From Dipteris shenzhenensis (lineage: Eukaryota; Polypodiophyta; Polypodiopsida; Gleicheniales): a stretch of DNA of 64,000 nt. Positions within the stretch are counted from its first letter, which is position 1, and every line of letters begins with the position of its first letter. The DNA is taken from assembly GCA_047967505.1 (NCBI GenBank), contig CM106540.1; one strand, written 5' to 3'. The position numbers and the translations under genes are program-made. Of this stretch, positions 34,783 through 46,329 are shown piece by piece. The notes below the pieces were generated by a model that saw only the letters and a program-made list of their open reading frames with translations, was not told the origin of the DNA and did not search any database.

Positions 34783-34870
34783 AAACCCGCTTTGCATACT
34801 GACGATTAGCATCCCATGCATGCTAAACATCGGTACTTAACCATCGAAATAAGGCCCGTGTGTAGTAGTG

Positions 34871-35115
34871 CATGCTCCATCTCAAATACTTACCTATCTC
34901 ATAGTAGGGGCCATCCAATGAGATTGAGTTATCATCCATACCATCATCACTAGCTTTTTGAATTCTCATCTGTGCAAATGTCTAGTATACAACTTGTTCA
35001 AATCCCAAGACTTGACCTTCTGCTACATTCTTATTTGCAAATGATAACATTTGTAAAATATCTCCCACTCTAAAATCCAAAGATATGCACTTTGTATTTC
35101 TGATGACATGTGTTG
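34871..35115 (-). pseudogene. Unknown gene fragment, right part (interrupted by CACTA)
   Basis: The - strand frame contains VGDILQMLSFANKN, a TAG, DDNSISLDGPYYEIG and KYLRWS, ending at the CACTA insertion. In frame, the next residues lie at 29700 and below. The gene family is not recognised. Confidence 0.4.
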
Positions 35116-35679
35116 GATAAGCTCGGCGGGTTCACTCATCATATGTAACCCTATCACATGGTGGGTTGTTTGTTTGTAGGATGTCTCCATCCGATAAGTA
35201 CTTATTTGAATAACACACCTAGGACCGTGTTTTTTTATGGTTGTGCATTACACTAAGGCAAAAACAGAGTTTTATGCTTGATCGACAATGCAAAGCATAT
35301 CCGATGGGCACAATACTTTGCACACACCTTCAACTAGGTGGAATTGACTTACATGCAGAGTGGCGTGCCCATCCCATAAGTACTTGATTGGATAATATAC
35401 CTAGCAGTGTGTTTTTTGACGGATGTGCATGACACGAGCAAAAATAGTATTTAATGCTCCATGTGTTAGGAAGATAAAGAAAAAGAAAACTCCAAGATAT
35501 AACAATAGGAAGGTCACTAAACTCCACGGCAAATCCCAAGTCCCTCACTATTATCAATATGCAAAGCACCTTGGCTTTTCAGATTTCATTGCTTGTAACA
35601 TGCATCTATATGATGATGGTCCTTTTGGAATTGTAAGGAACTAGACAATGCCACATTAGTGGTGGTAAGACCTTCCCTA
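35116..35679. other. Spacer with a two-copy ~120-bp repeat
   Basis: The phrase ATAAGTACTT.ATT.GATAA is found at about 35195 and 35375. Both copies are followed by CCTAG, then GTGTTTTTT and TGTGCAT. This is a diverged direct duplication. No gene is recognised. Confidence 0.5.
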
Positions 35680-36432
35680 TGGCCTCCAAAACCAAGATAG
35701 ATAAGTTTGAGGGAGACGGTTTTTATACTTGGTAGACCAAACTAAAATTTGTTCTCATGAAAAAGGGTGTCTCGAATGTGGTTAATGGAAAAGAAAAGAA
35801 ACCAACCACTAGGGGAGGAGAAGCTTTATGGATTCCTAAGGATTAAAAGGCACTAGCCATAATTGCTCTTGAATTGAGTGATTATTTTATCCACCACATT
35901 GATGGCTGTGAGACTACTCATGCTCCATGGAGTCATCTTCAGCTTTGTCTTTGGAGCACAAGGGAGGTGTTCCAAGTTTAGCTCGCTCATCAAATTCTTT
36001 GATCTAAAATTCGATAGAGGAGAATCCATCTCTTCACATTTAAACTCCATGACGAGCATACTGACTCAATTATCTGGCATCAAGTTTAATCTTGATGATG
36101 ACATTGTAATTGCTATCTTACTCAAAAGCCTAATTGAGGAATATGGCACTATTGTCACTACTTTCACCAATATACCATAGATTAGTTTGGTGGAAATTGA
36201 GGCATCCCTCTTGGAAGAGGAAAGGAAAATCAAACAGAGGAATGACTACAAAGAACATGGTGACTACAAAGAACATAGGGCATATTTGGCCAAAAACAAC
36301 TTCAAGGGATACACCAGCAAGAGCAAGATGAAGTGCAACTTTTGTGGAAAACCTGGACATTTTGAGAAAGAGTGCTATGCAAAGAAGAAATGTTTAACAA
36401 ACCTTGTGGAAGAAGCAGAGAAAGAAGAATAA
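35680..36432 (+). pseudogene. Ty1-copia gag relic
   Basis: It starts at ATG 35680 (MASKTKIDKFEG), followed by a TAG near 35740 and another stop near 35845. After a frameshift near 35940 it continues with FSSLIKFFDLKFDRGESI and LLKSLIEEYG. A further stop (36178-36180) is followed by SLLEEERK and a CCHC zinc knuckle, CNFCGKPGHFEKEC, spacing CX2CX4HX4C. The order and motifs are those of a copia Gag. No protease or later pol domain follows before the polypurine tract. Confidence 0.8.
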
Positions 36433-36600
36433 GAAGACCCATGAGTATTTCCATACATAGTCATTGTCCAATCCGCCAGTTGTAAACCAAGAGTTCGAGG
36501 AGTGAGTCATAAGTTGGGGACCATGTGTGTTGCCACATGATGGTGGGCAAGACATGGAGCATCCCATGTACTACTGATGAGGGATGAGTTCATCAATTTG

Positions 36601-36610
36601 TGGGGGGGTA
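36601..36610 (+). promoter_or_regulatory. Polypurine tract next to the copia LTR
   Basis: The seven-G run TGGGGGGGTA directly precedes the LTR start TGTAGAGTC, as expected for the primer of plus-strand synthesis. Confidence 0.6.
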
Positions 36611-36970
36611 TGTAGAGTCAAATTGATGTATGGGTGTGTGCCTATGGGCTAGGAGTCCTATGCTAGGAGTGTGTGAGAGTAGGTGTGCTAGTGTGGGTGT
36701 GATTGAGAGAATCAGGGCGTGATTATAGGATCTAAGAATTCCATCGTGAGATCATTGATGATGTCAAAGATGTATACTCTCTTGCCTATATATTGGGCAT
36801 TCTCCATGAATAAAGTGTTCAGCAGTCTATGATCCATTGATGCTCCAACAATATAGCTCACCCTAACTGAACCTAGTTCTCAACTATATATATGTCTATG
36901 ATACATGAATGCACTCACTTCTTCTGGGAGAAGTCTTGTGTCTCACTCCTATCTCCCTCTCCTTCCAACA
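36611..36970 (+). repeat. Copia LTR (360 bp)
   Basis: It starts TGTAG and ends CCAACA. An AATAAA signal lies around 36810 with the TATA-like word CTATATATT upstream. It has a polypurine tract on its left and a tRNA-Met-type primer binding site on its right, so it could have been shared by two elements in tandem. The last ~122 bp match 44530-44651. Confidence 0.8.
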
Positions 36971-36983
36971 TGGTATCAAAGCC
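36971..36983 (+). promoter_or_regulatory. Primer binding site, tRNA-Met type
   Basis: TGGTATCAAAGCC directly follows the LTR. It differs by one base from TGGTATCAGAGCC, complementary to the 3' end of plant initiator tRNA-Met. Confidence 0.8.
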
Positions 36984-39446
36984 AGGACTACCTCCCTTGT
37001 ACGTTGATTTTGTTATATGATGCTTTTTGGCAAATTTGTTCATGTAAAACTTGCAAACTAGGCCTACTACAAGAATATGTTGGGTATTTCATCACGAGAT
37101 GCAAAAGATATGGCTCACTCTCTGATTTTGACTATATCAGATAGGGACTGGCTCCACCATCATAGCATGTTGACCTTTTGCCAAATCTGCCCATGTTGTC
37201 TTGTAGACTAGGCCTATTCCAAGAATTTTAAGACTCAACATGAGGGTATTACAATGTGAGATGCAAAAGATATGGCCCACTCTCTAATTTTGGCTATACC
37301 ATTATGCCTTTATACTTGTCCTTCATAATATACATGGATTCATTGAAATTATGGAGATTTGTATATTAGTATATATGGTTATTACTCTATACTCGATCTT
37401 TCTTATGCAAGTCACATCCATTGATATAATAATGGGACTGAGTAGTGGGATTGATGATTTAACCTTATGCCCTTCTCGCAAGTTTGAGTTCACATCTTAA
37501 GACTACTCAAACAGGGCATGGTTTGATATAGACATCGAGTTCATCCATCTTAGACTGCATTGTTGCAGCAAATTTTTTGACTTTTGTGCTACTTATGTAG
37601 ATGTTCCTTCATCCTCCTAGATGTGAATTAGATAATTATTAGATGTGAATTGCCCAATCAAAGGGTATCATTAGTGTATCAAATATAGTGATCACATTCT
37701 TACATAGTTATTTCTTTAACACAATAACACTATTGAAAACATCAATTATATATATCAATATATGGTTTGCAATTGGCCTCATGATTTATTTGTATGGGAT
37801 ACATTTTGATGTATGTGTAGATGTGCATGAACTCCCACATCCTTTAAGCATTAACATAGAAAAGAGAATAGAATCTCTTTTCTCTTATAATATACTTTAT
37901 CACGATTTTCTCAAAGATAGACATAATTATATTATTACCTTGTCCTACTTCAGATAAGTTGGTCATGCTCATGATAAGAGAAATTGCTAGTTCCTTGTTA
38001 TAATGTCATGAGCCTTAAGAAAAAATTTGGCACATCAAATATCATGGAGTATGTGTCAGTCTATTTGACCTGAGTGTATGGCTAAGATAAAAAATCAAGC
38101 TTGGAAGATTGTACGTGAGTCTAGTACCATAAAACCTTTTAAAAATCACAAATTATGACATAATTGGATGAAACGGATGCTGGAAACCTAACAGTTTTGC
38201 ATGAGAGTATTTCAGCTCAGTCAATAAATCCTATGACATGGTCTTTTCAGATTAAAAAATCGGCTGCAGGCCAACAAACAGGACAAGATTCCGTGACTGG
38301 CAAGAGTGGACCACCTGCTAGTGCAGGGCCTCAAGCACCGGTTGCATGAGCACACCAAGGACCAGGAAGCCACTCATGCAGGCATTTGTGTATGCATAAC
38401 ACTAAAACTTGTCTGCCCTTATGATGAGAAGTGCTCCTTGAGAAAAAAGAAAAGGAATGCTGAAACTTATCTGACAGAAATTTTACTGAAATTTGAGGTG
38501 CAGGTGTGATTGCATATTGGGAGAGAAGCTCATGTGTACTACTTTTTATTGTTCGACTTTGGATCGATTGACAGTGGCCTGTACACCCCTTTTTACTACA
38601 CTGGCCCACGTGTAGGAGGATTTCTTTTGTAGAGTTTTAGTACATGTATGCTTTTTATGCAGCTGAATTATTTGAAATTCTTGTCTTGTCTGTACGGGAG
38701 GGTTTTTTCCTTTCCAATTTTTGTACCATTAGAACTTAACACACAGAATTATTGGATCTGTATCACGTTTTTGAACAGAAAATGCAGGAACTACGGTTGA
38801 GGTATACATGAGGCAAGATCTTAACGAGTACTAGTATTCTTAGATGGTCAAACATCATATTAGACCCAGCTTGGAGGGCAACGACTCTCCTTCCCTAAGG
38901 GACTCTTCAATGCCATTGATTCTTGGTTTACCTGAATGTTAGTGTCCGATCACCACTGTAACTGTACAAAACTAGAGCAAACACCGAAACTTTTATGTTA
39001 AGGAAAAAAATAAATTTGAAAAAGAAGAGTGCTATTTTAAGATATGTTGCAATTCTATTGTACCAATATTTTCACTAGAAGGAATGATTGGTGCATCAAA
39101 GTGATCAAGCATTCCTGCTAGACAACAATCAGTCATAAGTAGTAGATTATAGAATGACATCCACATCAATAAAAAATCCCTGAAAAACAATGAGTTTGCA
39201 CAACCTGAGAGAGAGTTGATTGTGGCAGCTGCAATCTAATACTTCTCTCCAGTAGGAAAATCAAGTATACAACAAAATCATCCACAATGCTAGAGCTAGC
39301 TAAGGGCATAGAAGAAACCATTAGGGGAGATTTGGCGTCAAAAGGGGCCTCATAAGGATGTGATTAGGAAAATGTCGAATTTTCTAATCTTCAGCTAAAA
39401 GCGGGGCATGGTAAGATGCATTTAATGGTAAGTATTTTTGATTCTT
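36984..39446. other. AT-rich non-coding sequence with a two-copy repeat
   Basis: Around 37020-37140 and 37170-37300 a ~130-bp sentence is repeated with changes (AACTAGGCCTA, GAGATGCAAAAGATATGGC, CACTCTCT.ATTTTG). Otherwise no gene or element is recognised. Open frames here are short and without domain. Confidence 0.5.
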
Positions 39447-39450
39447 TTAA

Positions 39451-40141
39451 CACTAGTTTTGTACTAGAACGTGACACTTTTGCGTCATTTTTAAGTGTTT
39501 GCAACAATATTCTATTGGATTCAATACAATTCAATTGATGAAATCCTTATAGTAATGATAGATACACAAGATAAGGTTTCGGGGAAAAATAGTACACAGA
39601 GAAAAAGTAAGAATGAAACTTTCAAAAGGGCTCTGAAGGTATTATGGTCCCAAATGGACATAATAGTGTCGACATATTGTAAAATATATGCACCAAAGAA
39701 ACAAATTGATTTCGGGAATTCGCCTATGTGTTGCTAATCTTTATACTCTATGCTACATGGGTAATTATTGCTATAAAAGCCAAAATCATTTATTAATATT
39801 ACCCTTACATATGTAACTTTCTCTTCTCTCACCATTAAAAAATGGTGCCTTGCAAATTGTACAAGAAAAGATCATGGAAAAGGAATGATTTCGTGTTGTT
39901 TGAAAAAACTAAAGAAAAGTTGTCTTTGATTTCATGTTATCTTAAAAAAACAAAACAAAAGTTTTCATGTTGTTGACAAAAACTAAAGAAAAGTTATCTT
40001 TTTGTGTAGGACTATGGGTAAAAGTACACAGATAGGAAATACAATGCCCTTACCAATTGAAAATAATTTTATCAAGTTGGTTGGTTTTGTAGAACACTTT
40101 AGTGTCCTTAGACACTAAAGTGTACTACTACAGAACTAGTG
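39451..40141. mobile_element. TTAA-flanked MITE-like element A (691 bp)
   Basis: The left end reads CACTAGTTTTGTACTAGAAC. The reverse complement of the right end reads CACTAGTTCTGTAGTAGTAC. Each end is preceded by TTAA (39447-39450; 40142-40145). Near the right end is a perfect AGTGTC/GACACT hairpin. No transposase is seen. Element B has related ends. Confidence 0.65.
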
Positions 40142-41292
40142 TTAAGAGTATGATGGGTACCTTCTTCTTTTATTTTGATATGATAAATTGCAATCATGTT
40201 AACTTTCTTCCTTGTTTGTACATCAGTTTAATGGAGAATGTGCTCAATTTAATGTATTCATGCAATTCCACTCAAGTCGATCATTTATTCTATATTGATC
40301 ATGAATCTCCAAGAGATAAGCATGCTATTATTACCTTGGATTTGTGAAGATGTAGGTTTATGGTCACATTATGCTATGGAGCATTGCATAAACATTTGTG
40401 TTGATTTGGATATTGTCTCAAGCGATCGTAATAGTATGCACCTTGGATAGGCACTTGTGTGAAATACATTATACTTTGAAGTACATGAAAATCTATGTAC
40501 ATATTTAACTAAATATTCAATATTATTTTGAAGGACACATTTACTTTAGTGATGATCACATATATTAAGAAACACAAGCCGATTTATCTAAATGCTTAAT
40601 ACCATTTGAACACCATATTTACTTTATTGATGAAAACATATATTTCTTTTGTAGTGTTTAACAAACATGCATATAAATAAATTTCTTTTGTTATGGATTA
40701 TCTCTTGTTGTGTGTTGCATAATGGTCCATGCCTTATTACTAATTGTTTGTTATTACATGGCTTAAATAGTTGTATAGTTGTTCATCCAATATTATGGAT
40801 GGCTTTGACTAGGATGCTTCAATGAATTGCATTATGCTTTGAAGCTCATAGAGGTTTACATAAGAACCTAGTTGAATTATGGAGATAAAATTTTGATTAT
40901 GCTAACTCTTACTGGTTACTAGAGATAAATCTCTTGTTGCTTCTATTTATTCTAAGTTTATCTCCTATGGAACATATGTTTATCTGTCTTTGTAATATAT
41001 GTTCATTTCATTCAAGAATCAAAATTTATTATATTTAGGAGCGCATGTAGGTTTATGCTAAGTGCTTGGATCATTTTCACGGTTATTCTATGATGTGTAT
41101 GCAAGTCTATAGAAGAACTTATAAGAATTACAATACAATTTGGAGCACATGCACATTTGAATAGTGCCAAATAATGGTTTGAGTATGAATCACATTATGC
41201 CATGGGAGCATATGCAAGTTTGCATAGATTACCAAATGAATTACCTTGAGTTATCAGATTTGATAAAACGCTCAATAATGTTTTAAGTTTAA
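40142..41292. repeat. Decayed direct-repeat field
   Basis: The sentence 'cattatgctttgaagcacatgcaggtttgcataag-gcttgga' recurs in diverged form near 40368, 40467, 40829, 41038, 41128 and 41192, and again around 42850-42985 beyond element B. This looks like an old tandem array interrupted by element B. Confidence 0.5.
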
Positions 41293-42601
41293 CACTAGTT
41301 TGGTAGCATAACAGGACAAAAAAGTGTCCTTTTGAGGTTTTGGCAAAAAAGTCACAACTTGTTGTAGATATGTTTTTTGGTGATTTCCTCTCTTGAGCTT
41401 AAACTCATAGGACTATTATCTAAAAATATAAGGAGCACAAAAAACTATTAAATGTGATTATAAAATGCTCACAAATGTGGTAACATAATGTTTCACCCAA
41501 ACAATAATCAGATTTGAAATTTTATCTAGCATGCTTGAAAATAAAATTGATTTCAAGTAGCTAGCACTTTTTACAAAGTGTTAATAAGTCTAAGAGTGAC
41601 AAAACTTTGTTTAAAAATCATTTTGGCTAGATTGATTTATCAATTAACAAGAGTACTTAGCCCAATAGGTTGCATTATAAATCACATTTCATAAATAAGC
41701 ATCTTTATATACTACACATAATAACCACAAAGTGTCATATCTTAACTTTAACAATATTATATCATAAGGGAAAGTCACCACATCACAATAAAGGCTAAAA
41801 CTAGAAGAGATTAAGTGCTCCTAATATTAACTACCAAAATAGGTTCCATATTAAATCTCACTTTTAAAGTTTTGAATTATCACGTATATAAGTGTTCTGC
41901 ATATAAATTTTTTTAATTGGTATCACTCATTCATGATTAGAAGAAACTCTATAAGTATAGTTTGAACATATAAAGGTTCTTATGACATCCTTTAACCCTT
42001 GTATCTTGAATTTAGCATGAATTATAGCATAAGGAACAATCAATATAAGATTTGAAGTTGGTGTTCTACATAACATTAGGTCCCCAAAAAACTCACGCTA
42101 CTTCATAATATCTTATTGAAGACATATACAAAGTATGGTTGAGTTTGGAACTTGTTAGACATGTCAAAGAATTTGTAAAAGATCAACTTTTGTCTCCCCA
42201 TCAGCAGTCACTAAAATTACATTTAAGGCCATAGATCATAATGAATATGATTATCTAGCTCCAATGAAATATAACCATATGTGTTCTAGCTATCCTTAGA
42301 CTTTAGGACTTACAAACTCAAAGAAAACTCATTCTAAGTAAGAAGTATGGCCATTTTATTTAAAACCTGAGAAAACAGCTTAAAATGTCAGTGTTAGGTT
42401 GACCTTAAAACTTTAGGAAGAACTCAAAGTAATAGGTGCAAGTTCCAATCCATAATAATTCCAAGTTTTTTTAAGCATATAAGCTATTATGGAAAATAAT
42501 AAAAACCCCAAAATAACTTTTGAATCATTTTAGGAAGTGGCTAAGTTATTAAGACATAAAAGTGTCCTAGGACATTTTTATGTCCTTATACCAAACTAGT
42601 G
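41293..42601. mobile_element. TTAA-flanked MITE-like element B (1309 bp)
   Basis: The left end reads CACTAGTTTGGTAGCATAAC. The reverse complement of the right end reads CACTAGTTTGGTATAAGGAC. The first 13 bases are identical, and related words with AAGTGTCC follow inside both ends. TTAA flanks both sides (41289-41292; 42602-42605). The AT-rich interior has no open frame of interest. The ends match element A. Confidence 0.7.
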
Positions 42602-43199
42602 TTAATAATGAGCATGTGTGGTTCTTCATTTGTGTGGAACCCTTGAGAAGATCTACATGGTTTAGTCATGTTGATTGCAAAGGTATGCTTGATTCTTTTT
42701 TATATTCTACCATGGATTAGGCGAGGCATCTATGGTATGTTTGATCTTTGGTATCTTTGGAACATTGGATTGCCTGAACAACACTCAATAATCTATGCTA
42801 GGTAGTGATATTTATGGTTGGATAAATAGTATCCCATGCCATAGTATTGTTGAAAGCATATGCAGGTTTGTAGAAGTGTTGGTATCGAAAGTGCCTGGAT
42901 GAATCATATTATACTTTAAAGCTTTTACAGATCCCATACAAATTTGCATAAGTGCTTGGATAAATTATGAAGCATATGCAAGTTTGCAATTTTCAAGGAC
43001 ACATCCTTTTTATTATCTCATAGGAATTCTTTTGCCTTAGCAAGCATGATACCATTTTTTCCTGTTATATTATATTTTTTGTGATACATTTTGAAGGCTA
43101 GATTTATTTCAATGATGAAGAGATAAATTTTTCTTTATCATAATCAATTATGTTTAAGAATGCATGCATGTTTTCATGAGCACTTAGATGATTCAGATT

Positions 43200-43832
43200 A
43201 TGCTACTTATCGGACAATGGTTCGTGCCTTCATATTGATGATTGAAGGATTACTTATTGATTATTTGTCACAGTTAACGGTGGTCCATGCCTTTTTACTG
43301 ATTATTGTAGGATTACATATGCATATTTTCAAGTGCTTTTTACTGATTACTACGAGATTACTTATTGATTACTTGGATGGATGATGGTCCATGCCGTTTT
43401 GTCGATTATTGTAGGATTACCTATTGATTACTTGCCGGATGGTCGTCCATGCCTTTTTACTTATTACTACAGAATTACTTATTCATTACTTGCTGGACGG
43501 TGCTCCGTGCCTTTCGACTTATTATTGCAGGACTAATTAATTACTTGTTGGATAGTGGTCTGTGCCTTTTATTGATTACTATAGGATGGACATGGTTTGT
43601 GCTTTTTATAACTTATTGATTACTTGCCAGACGGTGGTCCGTGCCTTTTTACTTATTACTACAAGATTGGTTCTTGATTACTTGTCGAATAGTGGTCAAT
43701 GCCTTTTTATTGATTACTATAGGATTGTACTTATTGATCACTTATCGAATGGTGGTTCGTGCTTTTTTACTGTGATTACTACAAGATTACTTATTCATTA
43801 CTTTCTGGACAATGTTCTGTGCCCTTTTACTA
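43200..43832. repeat. ~60-bp tandem repeat, about ten copies
   Basis: Units follow the pattern TTACTTGYCGGAYGGTGGTCC, then GTGCCTTTTTA, then TTATTACTA.AGGATTACTTAT. Unit length varies around 58-62 bp with a few longer ones. Short + strand frames across it are by-products. Confidence 0.88.
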
Positions 43833-44529
43833 TGCAAATGTGATTATATTATATCATTCATATCATCTGGTTGAGAGTATCATGTGTTGTGATTATGCAG
43901 ATGTGCTGAACTAGCACAAGCTTTCCTTTCTCATATCATCTAGATGAGCTTATAGCTTATATTTTTCCATGTTTATTTTCATGGTTTAAGGTAGCAGACA
44001 CAACATAAATATATGGTTGCTAAATCTTTCATGATCCATTAATGGTTTTTGGCATTTATGTGTAGGTGTGGAATATCATAATTGCCACAATTCACACAAG
44101 AAGTTGAGCATATGACTATCACAACAATTTCGGATTTCGAGGGCAACACTTTGGATCGATCCCATTAGTGAACGAGCATGAGAATTAACAAGGTATCAAT
44201 GGCTATTTTCTAACATTAGTCACTCCTTGCCATCATCTGGAACTCCTCTAAAGTGTGACATCCTTACGAAGGTCTTCTAGAAATTAAAAAACAAGCTCAA
44301 AATCTTCACAATATGTATTGTATCATGACACACAAATGGCATTGTATATATCTACACTGTACCACGTTTTGCACTGTATATATCTTAAACAAGGTCTATG
44401 ACCACTATTGTACATTTTCTTAGATATTTATATAGCGGATGGGGTTTTTCGCTTGTACTCCCCAAGGTTAGTTTTATTCACTGCTAGAGGGCCTAGTTTG
44501 AGCAGGGTATTAGAGCTATATCTAGGAGC
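43833..44529. other. AT-rich spacer, nothing recognised
   Basis: No gene or element is seen. Confidence 0.4.
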
Positions 44530-44651
44530 TATATATAGCTCATCCTAACTCAACCTAGTTCTCAACTATATATATGCCTATGATACATGAATACATTGAC
44601 CTCTTCTGGGAGCAATCTTGTGTCTCACTCCTCTCTCCATCTCCTTCCAAC
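44530..44651 (+). repeat. Copia LTR 3' end, partial second copy
   Basis: These 122 bp match the end of the LTR at 36849-36970 with about ten changes, and end at the same CTCCTTCCAACA. Here an A-run follows rather than a primer binding site. It could be the remains of the 3' LTR of the same, largely non-coding element. Confidence 0.7.
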
Positions 44652-45864
44652 AAAAAAAAATTTACACTTAAAAAAAAAAGAGTTCACACATAGCCATTTG
44701 ATGACTAAAAAGCCACATGATAGTTTTTTTTAATAACATAAATTAAATTTTTTGTGCGTGTGTTTTGTTGGGTTGTGTATATGTGTGGTGAAATTTTTTA
44801 AGAAGGTAAAATTTATTGGATGGATTTTAACTAGTGGGGTCAAATGTATAATCATGCTTACTAGCGCAATTGATCAACGTTATAGCATGCCATCTTTCTA
44901 ACTGTATTGTGGCTTTTTGGACCTCTCACTAAGCATGATAGTGAACCCAATTATATTCATTGACTTTTCTTTTTCTTTACATTCATCATTTAATGTCTTA
45001 CTTTTAGCTCTCTTAAATGTGTAATATGAGGACTGACATGTTCCATGTACTTGGCCTCCATTGATTTTAAATCAATGTATATGTTGTAAGTATACTTATT
45101 TCCCAACTTATCAAAGTCCCAATTTAAATATATAAACTTATCTTGTAGATGCGTTTAAAAGAAAATCAATTCACTATGTTTATGGGGCCTACACCTGGGG
45201 TCGTGATGACAAGGTGATAATTTACTTTATTAGCATTGTCTCCTTAGAGGTAGTGTTATAGTGGAGGTTTGTGAATTTCCACATGTAATTTTAAAAGAGA
45301 TTAACTAAGTTATGCATCTACAATTTCCAGTTATGGAGATCATCCTACAAAATTGCCTTTTAATAGTCCAACTCCCTTGAAAAAATGGTTTGCTTTCTCT
45401 TCGGCATCTAAAAGCTTGCTTTACGAGGAGGAAATGCCACGTGGACTTGTGCACTCTTGTTTAAATTTGTTATCCCATATATACTTACTTATTTCTAAGA
45501 TTTACGTGTGGCTCAAAGGTTGTGCCATGTGGCATGCATAGAGCTGACTCTCCTTGCATTGCCATATGGTTAATCTGGCCAGCCTCCTTCTCCCATAGGC
45601 ACACACAACGATGCCCCAACCTCCTCCTCCGAGAGTCACTCACAATGACGCCCCTCACAATGATGCACTAAAGCCAGTATCACCAACTTTTTTGGAGGGT
45701 GAAAATCTATCACCTACACAATGGCACACAGTTCAAAGCCTTATGCTGTAATCATACATTTACCTGCCAGAGGCCACATTGCTCCCAGGATGCAATCCTT
45801 GCAACTCGAACGATTCCACCACCCGAGTCTCTACATCCGACACCCTTGAATGCCTTGCTGAACG
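44652..45864. other. Spacer, nothing recognised
   Basis: Two short + strand open frames are present (45353-45541 and 45699-45905). They have no domain and ordinary composition. Confidence 0.4.
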
Positions 45865-46329
45865 TCATACAATTTTCTCGGTCTCCTTCAACCCTTGGTT
45901 TGTGAATCGTGGCTCAGAGCACATGAAAGAGCAAGGCCAGTAGTGTCGATAGGGATGAGAATGATAAGGGATCCGATATAAGCCACTGGAGGACCGGAAG
46001 ATGCCTCCACTCCAACAGTCATAAAGAGTAGCGATCTGTTGGGTTGGGTAGTAGCCTGCCTTGGCATGGTACTCGAACAGAGCCACGAGCTTAGCGTTGG
46101 AGAGATATAAGAGGCAGCTGAATGCGCTATAGTCTGGGCAGAAGCCAGTGAGGCCAGGAGGTCTACCATGTTTCTGTAGACCGGCATCCAGTCCTATAAC
46201 GTTCTCGAGATACTTGAGGAACATGGTATAGTTCTTCGATTCAGAGATGATCAAGGTGAGGTTCACGGGAGCTGGCAAAGGCTCGGAAGCTTCGATGCCA
46301 GAAGGAAGCAATAGCTTGCCGACGGTCAT
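45865..46329 (-). pseudogene. Fasciclin (FAS1)-domain relic
   Basis: On the - strand, from ATG 46329, the frame reads APVNLTLIISESKNYTMF, then GLTGFCPDYSAF, then LSNAKLVALFEYHAKAGYY. The order of an N-L-T helix, an 'H1'-like box (normally TVFAPTDxAF) and a YH box is that of plant fasciclin-like arabinogalactan proteins. The H1 box is altered (GFCPDYSAF). After about 46010 the homologous reading seems to move to another frame. There is no evident signal peptide, proline-rich AGP region or GPI signal, so it is a fragment or a damaged gene. Confidence 0.55.

Larger units (their letters stand above)
29701..34870. mobile_element. CACTA (En/Spm) DNA transposon
   Basis: The element is 5170 bp. The left end starts CACTACAAGGCACAGGCCCT; the reverse complement of the right end starts CACTACTACACACGGGCCTT. 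Both continue T..YCGATGG and then CCGA, giving about 30 bp of imperfect inverted repeat. The same 3 bp, CAT, flank it on both sides (29698-29700 and 34871-34873), the CACTA-type target duplication. Removing one CAT plus the element restores an open frame in the host sequence. Inside are subterminal palindromes, a long low-complexity region and the remains of a + strand transposase gene. Confidence 0.93.
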
